In this document: positions 52,484 through 60,254 of the stretch, piece by piece | Numbering within the stretch: the first letter of the stretch is position 1 | How the letters are laid out: the number at the start of each line of letters is the position of its first letter | Source of the DNA: G965279355 sp965279355 | GTDB taxonomy: Bacteria; Pseudomonadota; Alphaproteobacteria; CACIAM-22H2 | Assembly: GCA_965279355.1 (NCBI GenBank) | Contig: OZ257155.1 | Coordinates: 124,001 to 188,000, forward strand | Length of the DNA stretch: 64,000 nucleotides | Reading direction: 5' to 3' | The notes under the pieces: model-generated | What the model was told of the DNA's origin: nothing | Seen by the model: the letters and a program-made list of their open reading frames with translations, nothing else | Databases searched by the model: none | Program-made: the position numbers and the translations under genes

Positions 52484-54001
52484 CTAGGCGGCGGATGGAA
52501 TCTGCGCTTCGGCAACCCATTCGCCGTGGAAGGTCATGCGCAACGGGATCGGCAGATGAACCGTCGCGACCGGGCCTTTGGCAAGGTCGGTGGCGTCGCA
52601 CACGAGCAGATCGGCGCGGCCGTCCACGTAGCGATTCACCACCGCCAGCAGATACCCGTCGCCTTCGGCCGCATCCCGCGCGCGTGGCACGAAGACCGGT
52701 TCCTGCACCGCCGACTCATTGCCGACATAGTACCGGTCGACGCGGCCGGTGCCGTGATCGATGCAGGCGAGGGTATTGAAGACGGGGCCAGGCGCGCCAG
52801 AGCGCGTGCAGGGCGGCTTGCTGTCGTCCTTGGCCGCCATGTAGCCGTAGCGATAGGGCAGGGTCTGATAGCGCGGATCGGTCTTGAAGAAATCGGCCGG
52901 CATGTCCCAGAGCCGGGTTTCCTGGAAGTGTTCGTCGTTGCTCGCGAGATCGCACGTCCATCGCGTCAGATAGGATCGCGCTCGGAGGGGATCCCATTTC
53001 GTGCCCTGCAGGATCGGGAAATACGGAAAGCCGTTGATCTCGCTTACCGTGAGGTCGAGGTGGACGCGGCTTCCTTCCTCGAAGGCGTTCATGGTGTGGA
53101 ACGACCAGCGCGGGGGGCCGCGGAAATAGCGGATGTCCCGCGCCGCACCGCCGCGCGGGAGGATGCCGATCCAGGTCGGTTTCGATTCATCCCAGGCCCA
53201 ATGGGATCCGCCCGCCTTCATGCGGTTGAGATCGCTGGTGGTCGGCATGATGGGGAACACGATGTAGCGTTCGGTGGCGGCGAAATCGTGGATCATGCTG
53301 GCGTAAGGCGGCGTGAAGCGGACCTCCTCGCCGAGATTGAGATGCTCGTCGGCTGTCGCGGAGACGACCGCGCAGCTTGCTTCGCCGTCGGCTTCATAGC
53401 CGTAGAACAGCAGCTCTCCGCTTCTGGGATCGACTTTCGGATGGGCGGTGACCGAGGGCATCTTCAGCCGTCCGTCGAAAGCGAACTTGCCGCGCGTCTC
53501 CAGCGTATCGGGATCGAGCTCGTGCGGCAGGCCGTCTTCCTTCAGCGCGAAGAGCCGCCCGGCGTGCCAGAGGATGCTCGTATTGGCCGTCGTGCGGTCG
53601 ATGCCGCGCACGCCGGGATCGTCGGTGAATGGATTGCGATAGGCGCCGAACAGGGCGCGGCGCGCCTTGCGCTCGGCCATGAACTTGTCGGTGCGGACGT
53701 AACGCATCCTGAAGTCGACATGGCCGTCGGCGAAACGGAACATGCTGACGACGCCGTCCCCGTTGATGAAGAAGTCATTGGCGAACAGCGGCGGGAATTG
53801 CGGATCGGGCCCGCAGCGGTAGAAGCGGCCGGTCAGGGCCGGCGGCAGCTCGCCGGTGTATTCCAGCTCGAAGATCTCGCACTCGAGGCGACTGGGCCGG
53901 ACGGACCCGCGAAAGCCCGGGTTGTCGGGAAACAGAACGGACATATCCCCCCATGCGCCGGCGGTTCTTTGGGCCGGCGCCGTGTGGATTGCATCCGCCA
54001 T
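52484..54001 (-). CDS. carotenoid/stilbene cleavage oxygenase (RPE65 family)
   Basis: A 505-residue seven-bladed propeller enzyme. The four iron-ligand histidines are visible in TAHPKV, MIHDFAA, SFHTMNAFE and TFHGEW, so the enzyme is probably active. Bacterial members cleave carotenoids, resveratrol or lignostilbene at a central double bond. Placement with a Bug binding protein and opposite an XylR-like activator favours an aromatic stilbenoid over a carotenoid. ATG at 53944 with GGGGGG close upstream is an alternative start. Confidence 0.92.
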   Translation of the reverse strand: MADAIHTAPAQRTAGAWGDMSVLFPDNPGFRGSVRPSRLECEIFELEYTGELPPALTGRFYRCGPDPQFPPLFANDFFINGDGVVSMFRFADGHVDFRMRYVRTDKFMAERKARRALFGAYRNPFTDDPGVRGIDRTTANTSILWHAGRLFALKEDGLPHELDPDTLETRGKFAFDGRLKMPSVTAHPKVDPRSGELLFYGYEADGEASCAVVSATADEHLNLGEEVRFTPPYASMIHDFAATERYIVFPIMPTTSDLNRMKAGGSHWAWDESKPTWIGILPRGGAARDIRYFRGPPRWSFHTMNAFEEGSRVHLDLTVSEINGFPYFPILQGTKWDPLRARSYLTRWTCDLASNDEHFQETRLWDMPADFFKTDPRYQTLPYRYGYMAAKDDSKPPCTRSGAPGPVFNTLACIDHGTGRVDRYYVGNESAVQEPVFVPRARDAAEGDGYLLAVVNRYVDGRADLLVCDATDLAKGPVATVHLPIPLRMTFHGEWVAEAQIPSAA

Positions 54002-54120
54002 GCCATCGGCCGACGGACCGATCCGGAGTACGCGGAGCGCGTTCTACGCGGCTTTTCGCCGATCCTGTTTGTGTGGCAGGCGCGGCTATCATGTGAGATT
54101 GTTGAAAAAATAAGGATCCG

Positions 54121-54150
54121 GCTTCAGTGACTTCACAATAAGTCTGAAGC
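54121..54150. promoter_or_regulatory. imperfect 11-base inverted repeat, candidate activator site
   Basis: GCTTCAG-TG-ACTT and AAGTCTGAAGC form an 11-base inverted repeat around CACAAT with a two-base bulge. It lies 120 bases upstream of the carotenoid oxygenase start and 31-60 bases upstream of the divergent regulator start. This is where an enhancer site for an NtrC/XylR-type activator would be expected. No convincing sigma-54 -24/-12 element was found, so the role is inferred. Confidence 0.4.
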
Positions 54151-54180
54151 TTGGCGCCGGCGTTCAGGGAGGGCCACGCG

Positions 54181-55965
54181 ATGACCGGAAAACCCACTGC
54201 ATCCGACCCGACGGACAGCCGCGGGGCGCAGGCGCAGGCCGAGCTTCTCGAAATGCTCACCTTCAGCCCCGAGGACGGCCGGATCTGGCTGCATGGGAAA
54301 CGGATGATGATGCTCGACGTGTCGTCGTTCGGGTCGCTCCGCGAAGACCTGATCTCGCGTCTGGGTCCGCATGGCGCGCGGTCGCTCCTGACCCGCATCG
54401 GTTATGCGTCCGGTGTCAGCGATGCCAACCTGATCCGGCAACGCTGGCCGGACGACTATCGGCAGCACGCACATATCGGACCCCATCTGCACCGGCTGGA
54501 GGGGATCGCGCAGATCGAACCTGTCCGCGTGAACACGAATATCGAAACCGGCCATTTCGATGGTGAGTATCGCTGGCGGCATTCGATCGAGGATGACGTG
54601 AACATTCTCTCGCACGGCCTCGGCACCGAGCCGGCCTGCTGGATGGAAGTCGGGTATGCGACGGGTTATGTGAGCCGGATGTGCGACCAGCTCATCCTGT
54701 TTCGCGAAGTCGAGTGCCGGTCGATGGGGAGCCAGGACTGCCGCGTCGTCGCGGCCCCCGCCGGGGAGTGGAACGACATAGCGGAAGATCTCGAATATCT
54801 GGGCCTCCCGTCGCCCCGAAAGCGGTCGCGGGCGCGGACCGATCCACGTGCGCCGGTGACGATGCTGCCGACGGAGGATGTCGACAAGCCATCGCGGCGG
54901 CCGGTCCGCTCGGTCCAGTCAGGCGAGCGTCCCATCGTCGGCGAATCAGCCAGCATCACGGCGGCCCTGCATCTGCTGGAGCGCGTGGCGCCGACGACAG
55001 CCACCGTGCTTCTCACGGGCGAGAGCGGCGTGGGCAAAGAGCTGTTTGCCCGCGCGCTGCACCGTTTGTGTCCGCGCGCCAGCGGGCCGTTTGTTGCCGT
55101 GAACTGTGCCGCGATCCCCGAGACCCTGATCGAAGCGGAACTGTTTGGCGTGGAGCGCGGCGCGTTCACCGGCGCGGTCCAGAGCCGCGCGGGACGGTTC
55201 GAGCGCGCGTCAGGGGGAACGCTGTTCCTGGATGAAATCGCGACCCTCAGCGCGGTTGCGCAGACCAAGCTTCTGCGCGCGCTCCAGGAAGGGGAGGTCG
55301 AGCGGGTCGGCGGCACCAAACTGGTTTCCGTCGATGTGCGCGTCGTTGCGGCGAGCAACGTATCGCTGCGCCAGGCGGTCGAGCAGGGGCAGTTCCGGGA
55401 GGATCTGTTCTTCCGGCTGAACGTCTTTCCGGTGGAACTGCCGCCGCTGCGCGACCGCCGCGACGACATTCCACGGCTGGTGACGCACTTCCTGCGCCGC
55501 TTCAACGTAAGCCACGGCAAGGCGGTGACGCGGCTCACGCAACGCGCGCTGCAGGCGCTGCTGACGTTCCGCTATCCCGGCAATGTGCGTGAACTGGAGA
55601 AGATCATCGAGCGCGCCGTCATCCTTGCGGACGGCGACATCATCGATCTGGCGCATGTCCTGTCCGGCGATCAGAGCGCCGATACGTCGCTGCTGTTCGT
55701 CGGGGAAAACGGCCGACTTGTGGGGAACCGGACGGAAGCGCGCGCCTCAACGGCGGACGAAGTCGATCTGGACGGCGTTGCGGATCAGCTTCTCAAGGAA
55801 TGCGAGAGCCGCAATGGAAACGGCCTGAACCACGTCGGTTCGGAGCTGCTCGACCGGGTTGCCCGCAAGGCGGTGGCGCGCACCGGCGGCAATGTCTCTG
55901 CAGCCGCGCGCCTGCTTGGCCTGAAACGGCACCAGCTCGAGTATCGACTCTCGCGGCGTCCGTAG
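54181..55965 (+). CDS. XylR/DmpR-like sigma-54-dependent activator with V4R sensor
   Basis: A 594-residue regulator. Residues ~10-120 are XylR_N-like (MLTFSPEDGRIWLHGKRMMM, and TRIGYASGVSDANLIRQRW), ~140-200 V4R with the cysteine set VECRSMGSQDC, then a linker, and the AAA+ domain: Walker A GESGVGKE at 280-287, GAFTGA at 327-332, Walker B GGTLFLDEI. The Fis-type helix-turn-helix (GNVSAAARLLGLKRHQLEYR) is at the end. Such proteins bind aromatic effectors directly and release activation when occupied. GGGAGG precedes the ATG. It probably controls the divergent oxygenase operon. Confidence 0.95.
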   Translation: MTGKPTASDPTDSRGAQAQAELLEMLTFSPEDGRIWLHGKRMMMLDVSSFGSLREDLISRLGPHGARSLLTRIGYASGVSDANLIRQRWPDDYRQHAHIGPHLHRLEGIAQIEPVRVNTNIETGHFDGEYRWRHSIEDDVNILSHGLGTEPACWMEVGYATGYVSRMCDQLILFREVECRSMGSQDCRVVAAPAGEWNDIAEDLEYLGLPSPRKRSRARTDPRAPVTMLPTEDVDKPSRRPVRSVQSGERPIVGESASITAALHLLERVAPTTATVLLTGESGVGKELFARALHRLCPRASGPFVAVNCAAIPETLIEAELFGVERGAFTGAVQSRAGRFERASGGTLFLDEIATLSAVAQTKLLRALQEGEVERVGGTKLVSVDVRVVAASNVSLRQAVEQGQFREDLFFRLNVFPVELPPLRDRRDDIPRLVTHFLRRFNVSHGKAVTRLTQRALQALLTFRYPGNVRELEKIIERAVILADGDIIDLAHVLSGDQSADTSLLFVGENGRLVGNRTEARASTADEVDLDGVADQLLKECESRNGNGLNHVGSELLDRVARKAVARTGGNVSAAARLLGLKRHQLEYRLSRRP

Positions 55966-55987
55966 AGCCAATCAGGCCCAGCTTCAA

Positions 55988-56173
55988 TCAGGCCGCGTAT
56001 TTCATCGCCGGAGACTGCGCCGCGATTGCCTTGGCCATGGCTTCGGCCTGCGCGTCATACTGCTGCGCCAGCTTCTGATACTGCTCGCGCTGGTGCTTGG
56101 TCGGCGCCGTGCCGGCGGCATTCCAGGCGCGGGTGGCGAGATCGCGATAGTGACGGTAGCGTTGCGGTGTCAT
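55988..56173 (-). CDS. 61-residue helical hypothetical protein
   Basis: A small basic and Gln/Ala-rich helical protein (YRHYRDLATRAWNAAGTAPT, then REQYQKLAQQYDAQAEAMAK). GGAGGAAACAGC gives a strong ribosome site for the ATG at 56173. It converges with the sigma-54 activator gene. Function unknown. Confidence 0.7.
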   Translation of the reverse strand: MTPQRYRHYRDLATRAWNAAGTAPTKHQREQYQKLAQQYDAQAEAMAKAIAAQSPAMKYAA

Positions 56174-56342
56174 TGCTGTTTCCTCCAGGTTCGAATTACC
56201 CAGAAAGCGTATTTCGCGCTTTCAAAATCGGGGATTCCGGAGAAGTACCTAGATGCTCCTGCAGTATTCCCGGCGCCCCTGCATCATGCTGAAATATCCA
56301 TATCTTTTGTCCCGTCGAGACTGACCGATACAGAAGTCGCAG

Positions 56343-57080
56343 ATGCCGCGTTTCGATCATCCGAGCAAGATGGGGCTCCAGCCGCTGGAGAGCGCGGACT
56401 GGTTCGCGCCGATTCCTGACCGTGCCGCCGTGCTCGTGGAACGGCGCGCGATTCTCGACCGGCTGCCCGCCGAAGTGCTGGCGTGTCTTCCCGAATCCGA
56501 CGCGGCAGTCGAGGAACTCTGCCGTACGTTGAGCGATCTCGGGCGCCATGCGTTCGCGAGCACGACGCTGCACGCGCGGCTCGATGAATGCGGACGCCAT
56601 CTTGTCGAGGACATCTGCGTCCTAACCCGCGATGGCGGCGGCGTTTATCGCCTGACCGCCGGCGTGCTGTGTTTTCCCAATCGCTGGCGCCTGGTGGAAA
56701 AGCTCGGCGGAACGGTTCTCGATGTCCACGCGCCGGTTCCGGGCTATCGCGATGTCCTCGCGCGTCCCGTCGATCAGTTTCTCGACCGGCTGCGGCCCAT
56801 GCGCGGTTTCATCCGCAAGAACTGGGGCGTGACGGACCGGCCGGATCTGCATCTACCCGATCCCGGCGCCGCGGTGCGGATCGGGGAGGGCAGTCCGGCC
56901 TTTCTGAGGGAAGAGTTTCAGTCCTTCATGAAGCTGCCGCAGTCGGATGCGGTGATCTTTTCCATCCGCACCGTCCTGTGCCCGGTGTCGGATCTGGCGG
57001 CGACGGAGCAAGCCGCGTTGCAGGCGGCGGTTGGTGCGCTGGCCCCGGACTGGCATCGCTATAAAAGCCTGCTGCCGTGA
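56343..57080 (+). CDS. heme-dependent oxidative N-demethylase-like protein (DUF3445)
   Basis: A 245-residue protein of the DUF3445 family. LTAGVLCFPNRWRLVEKLGG and VHAPVPGYRDVLARPVDQFL are the conserved segments, and VIFSIRTVLCPVSDL closes the domain. A characterised relative (HODM) is the heme-containing subunit of a dimethylamine N-demethylase. No reductase partner is encoded beside it, so it may act alone or with distant subunits. A start further inside is possible. Confidence 0.82.
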   Translation: MPRFDHPSKMGLQPLESADWFAPIPDRAAVLVERRAILDRLPAEVLACLPESDAAVEELCRTLSDLGRHAFASTTLHARLDECGRHLVEDICVLTRDGGGVYRLTAGVLCFPNRWRLVEKLGGTVLDVHAPVPGYRDVLARPVDQFLDRLRPMRGFIRKNWGVTDRPDLHLPDPGAAVRIGEGSPAFLREEFQSFMKLPQSDAVIFSIRTVLCPVSDLAATEQAALQAAVGALAPDWHRYKSLLP

Positions 57081-57260
57081 CAGCAATATGTCCGGCGTGA
57101 CAGGAACTCGTCACGGGCGGTGCTGGAAAACGCTGAGGAAGCGCCAATTCTACCGACCGCCCTCATGAACGGCCGCCCAGTATGACTTAAAGATGCTTCT
57201 GCCGATACCGCGCGGTTTGTAGGAGCATGCTTTCGGATTTCCAACCGCGGAGCAAGCGAC

Positions 57261-57521
57261 ATGGCGAAGAAAGAGACGAAGGGAAAAGACCCGATCGTCG
57301 AGGCGCGCCGTCAGTTTCTCGCCAAGGCCGGCAAATTCTCCATCGCCACGCCGCCGGCCATCGCCATCCTGCTCTCGGAAGCCAACCGGAATTATGCCCT
57401 CGCGGTTTCAGGCGGTGGCGCGCCGCCCGGCGGCAGTCATCGCGGCGGCCGGGGTGGCGACAATGATCGTGGTGGCCGCGATAACGATCGCGGCGGCCAC
57501 CGTAATCGCGGCCGCGACTAG
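57261..57521 (+). CDS. small protein with Tat-like RRQFL segment and Arg/Gly/Asp repeat tail
   Basis: An 86-residue protein. ARRQFLAKAGKFSIATPPAI resembles a twin-arginine signal followed by a hydrophobic stretch (about residues 26-45). The last ~35 residues are composed of Gly, Arg, Asp, Asn and His in short repeats (RGGRGGDNDRGG). CGGAGCAAGCG precedes the ATG. The tail is probably disordered and could bind RNA, metal or polymer, but no function is known. A long-stem terminator follows. Confidence 0.7.
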   Translation: MAKKETKGKDPIVEARRQFLAKAGKFSIATPPAIAILLSEANRNYALAVSGGGAPPGGSHRGGRGGDNDRGGRDNDRGGHRNRGRD

Positions 57522-57538
57522 CTCGCGGCAGGCGACAG

Positions 57539-57580
57539 CGCGGCGGGTCGTGTCCGACAACACGATCCGCCGCGTTTTCC
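57539..57580 (+). terminator. rho-independent terminator with 15-base stem
   Basis: A 15-base stem (57539-57553 with 57560-57574, one G-U pair) and a six-base loop are followed by TTTTCC. It lies 17 bases after the stop of the Arg/Gly-rich protein gene and separates it from the convergent nuclease-like gene. Confidence 0.85.
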
Positions 57581-57605
57581 TCTCATAAGGCCCCAGACAG
57601 GCGCC

Positions 57606-58061
57606 TCACCACTCGCTTTCGGCGGACCACACGCCGAGGCGGCCACGGCGGGCGCCGTCTTCCTCCTCGACATATTCGATTGAGGTGGCGCGGTCGACCA
57701 CCGCCCAGCCGCTGGCGACCATCCAGCGGTTGAGATTGATGCCGTTCCGGCCGCCGATGAAGCAGATCGCCTCGGGCACGCCCTTTTCGTCACGGGTCAG
57801 TTCGTCGCAGGTGACCCAGTGGCGCTCGATCCGCGCCGCCAGCGCCCAGCCGGCCTCCTGACCGCAGCGCCAGGGCTGACCGCCCCGGGTGCAGATCTGC
57901 GTGTCTTCGGGCGCGGCGACGCCGAACAGGCGCACGGCGCTGCCGCCGATTTCGATCGTATTGCCGTCGACAACCCGGGCGGCCCCACGGATTTCGGCTG
58001 CCGAGGCGGGGGCCAGGGTGAGGATCGCCACGGCGAGTCTTGACAGTGTTTTCAAAAGCAT
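57606..58061 (-). CDS. secreted thermonuclease (SNase)-like protein with altered active site
   Basis: A 151-residue protein with a signal peptide of about 22 residues (LAPASAAE) and an SNase OB-fold: RVVDGNTIEIGGSAVRLFGV, then AAPE. Compared with staphylococcal nuclease, the calcium ligands corresponding to D21 and D40 are N34 and A49, while the arginine (R44) and glutamate (E52) equivalents of R35 and E43 remain. Two cysteine pairs are likely (C57/C66, C85/C100). It may lack nuclease activity and act as a binding protein. Confidence 0.82.
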   Translation of the reverse strand: MLLKTLSRLAVAILTLAPASAAEIRGAARVVDGNTIEIGGSAVRLFGVAAPEDTQICTRGGQPWRCGQEAGWALAARIERHWVTCDELTRDEKGVPEAICFIGGRNGINLNRWMVASGWAVVDRATSIEYVEEEDGARRGRLGVWSAESEW

Positions 58062-58152
58062 GGATCGTTATGGATAATTTATTAACTTTGTTGTAGTAAG
58101 AAAGGCGTCAACTTTGAGACTCCTTTGAGGGAAACCCTCGGAGTACCTTTCG

Positions 58153-59172
58153 ATGCGCGTCCGCGAAGACTATAGAACGCTGACTGGACCCGAGAAGGCA
58201 GCCATCATGATGCTGTCGATCGGCGAAGATCATGCGGCCAAGCTCTTCGCCCTGATGGACGACGAAGAGATCAAGGAAATGTCGCAGACCATGTCCAATC
58301 TGGGCACGGTCCACTCCTCGATCGTCGAACGCCTTTTCGTTGAATTCGCCGACCAGATCTCCTCGACGGGATCGCTCGTCGGCACCTTCGACTCAACCGA
58401 ACGGTTGCTGGAGAAGGTGCTGGGCAAGGAGCGCGTCGACGGCATCATGGAGGAAATCCGTGGTCCCGCCGGTCGAACGATGTGGGACAAGCTCGCCAAC
58501 GTGAACGAGAGCGTTCTGGCGAACTTCCTCAAGAACGAATACCCGCAGACCGTCGCGGTCGTGCTGGGCAAGATCAAGTCGGAACATGCCGGCCGCGTGC
58601 TGGCGCAGCTGCCCGAAGCCTTCGCGATGGAAGTCATCATGCGCATGCTGCGCATGGAATCCGTGCAGAAGGAAATCCTGGACGACGTCGAGCGGACCCT
58701 GCGTTCGGAGTTCATGAGCAACCTTGCGCGTACGGCCCGGCGTGACTCGCATGAGGCGATGGCGGAAATCTTCACCGCTTTGGACCGCACGACGGAAGGC
58801 CGCTTCATGTCGGCCCTTGAAGAGCGCAACCGCGATTCGGCGGAACGCATCAAGGCGCTGATGTTCACGTTTGAAGACCTGGGCCGTCTCGATCCCGGCA
58901 GCGTGCAGACGATGTTGCGCAACGTCGACAAGTCGAAACTGGCAGTGGCCCTCAAGGGCGCGCCCGAGCCGCTGCGCGACCTGTTCTTCGCCAACATGTC
59001 GGAACGTGCGGGCAAGTTGCTCCGCGAGGAAATCGGCGCCCTCGGCCCGGTGCGACTGCGCGACGTAGACGAGGCGCAGATGTACATGGTCGCCCTTGCC
59101 AAGGAACTGGCGGCGAAGGACGAGATCGTCATTGCCGACAAGCGCGGCGGCGACGACGAGCTGATCTACTGA
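58153..59172 (+). CDS. fliG: flagellar motor switch protein FliG
   Basis: A 339-residue FliG. The N-terminal domain starts LTGPEKAAIMMLSIGED, the middle domain has NEYPQTVAVVLGKIKSEHAG, and the C-terminal part contains LMFTFEDLGRLDPGSVQTML. FliG links MotA torque to the switch complex. The usual EHPQ motif reads EYPQ (Y130). No other flagellar gene is in the window. GGAG lies about nine bases upstream of the ATG. Its stop overlaps the convergent gene by seven bases. Confidence 0.95.
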   Translation: MRVREDYRTLTGPEKAAIMMLSIGEDHAAKLFALMDDEEIKEMSQTMSNLGTVHSSIVERLFVEFADQISSTGSLVGTFDSTERLLEKVLGKERVDGIMEEIRGPAGRTMWDKLANVNESVLANFLKNEYPQTVAVVLGKIKSEHAGRVLAQLPEAFAMEVIMRMLRMESVQKEILDDVERTLRSEFMSNLARTARRDSHEAMAEIFTALDRTTEGRFMSALEERNRDSAERIKALMFTFEDLGRLDPGSVQTMLRNVDKSKLAVALKGAPEPLRDLFFANMSERAGKLLREEIGALGPVRLRDVDEAQMYMVALAKELAAKDEIVIADKRGGDDELIY

Positions 59173-59582
59173 TCGGCTGCCGGCGGCGGCACGGAAGCCG
59201 CCTCACACGGATAGTGTTTCTGAAGGGACATAAGCAGGAGCTGCGCAAGCTCCATGCTCCGGATGGCCGCGTCGAATTCTTGAAGTGAGCTGGCGCGCCG
59301 CATTTCCGCCGCATCCTGCCGCAGCATCGCCTGCACATTGTCCATCTGCGGCGGCGATTCAGCGGGGTCGCAATAAAGCCGCGCCCTGCCGTTCCGGTCG
59401 GCCAGAGCGTTGGCGGAGCGCAGGCTTTCCAGCGCACCGCTGAGATAGGACAGGAGCACGGGCGAGCGCTTGTGCTTGATGCGCGCCGCGGCCTCAAGGT
59501 CGAAATACTCCTTCACCGACATGGCCTGTGCAGGTGCGGCGGCGAGGAGCAATGAGAGCGTGACGAGCATGGGGCGCAACAT
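59166..59582 (-). CDS. small secreted protein, possibly Rap1a/Tai-like
   Basis: A 138-residue protein with a signal peptide (LLLAAAPAQA, about residues 10-20). LSYLSGALESLRSANALADR followed by RARLYCDP recalls the Rap1a/Tai-type small periplasmic fold, with two cysteines (RLYCDP and YPCEA) for a disulfide. The similarity is weak. It converges with fliG. Confidence 0.6.
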   Translation of the reverse strand: MLRPMLVTLSLLLAAAPAQAMSVKEYFDLEAAARIKHKRSPVLLSYLSGALESLRSANALADRNGRARLYCDPAESPPQMDNVQAMLRQDAAEMRRASSLQEFDAAIRSMELAQLLLMSLQKHYPCEAASVPPPAADQ

Positions 59583-59633
59583 TGCCCTATCATTAGCTTT
59601 CGCCCTGTCGGCCGACCAGCTTAAGCTGCCGCG

Positions 59634-60254
59634 ATGACTTCAACACACCGAGAGCTTTGGATTGTCACGGCGGCCTGGGCGCTGGGGCTCGTTCTGTCCG
59701 GCTGGTCGCCCCATGACCGGTTTACCTGGTTTGCGGAGGTCGTCCCGGCGCTGATCGCCCTGCCGATCCTCTGGGCGACGGCGAAACCGTTTCCGTTCTC
59801 GCGGCTGGCCTATCGGCTGATCCTGCTGCACGGGCTGATCCTGATGCTGGGGGCCGCCTATACCTATGCGCGGGTGCCGGCGGGCTACTGGGTGCAGGAG
59901 TGGTTCTCGCTGTCGCGCAACCCTTACGACAAGGTTGGCCATTTCGCGCAGGGATTCGTGCCGGCGATCGTCGCGCGTGAGCTGCTGATCCGCTGGTTCC
60001 GCCAGTCACGCGGATGGCTGCTCGACTTCCTGATCGTCTCGATCTGCCTCGCGATCAGCGCGTTCTACGAGCTGATCGAATGGTGGACGGCGCTGGCGGT
60101 CGGGCAGGGTGCTACGGCCTTTCTCGGAACGCAGGGCGATCCGTGGGATACGCAGTCCGATATGCTCTGGGCGCTGGCCGGCGCGCTGCTCGCGGTCTTT
60201 CTGCTAGCCCGCGCGCACGATCGCTCGATGGTGCGGCTCAGCGCTCGTCCCTGA
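59634..60254 (+). CDS. DUF2238 (YjdF-like) membrane protein
   Basis: A 206-residue protein with five to six helices. RLAYRLILLHGLILMLGAAY, SRNPYDKVGHFAQGFVPAIV and ISAFYELIEWWTALAVG are DUF2238 signatures with conserved histidine, aspartate and glutamate residues, followed by DPWDTQSDMLWALAGALLAV. The function of the family is unknown. Its stop overlaps the convergent acyl-CoA synthetase stop by 17 bases. Confidence 0.9.
   Translation: MTSTHRELWIVTAAWALGLVLSGWSPHDRFTWFAEVVPALIALPILWATAKPFPFSRLAYRLILLHGLILMLGAAYTYARVPAGYWVQEWFSLSRNPYDKVGHFAQGFVPAIVARELLIRWFRQSRGWLLDFLIVSICLAISAFYELIEWWTALAVGQGATAFLGTQGDPWDTQSDMLWALAGALLAVFLLARAHDRSMVRLSARP

Noticed and set aside
54002..54120. Search for a sigma-54 -24/-12 promoter for the carotenoid oxygenase gene
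   Set aside because: No GG-N10-GC element with the right flanks was seen on the minus strand, so none is annotated.
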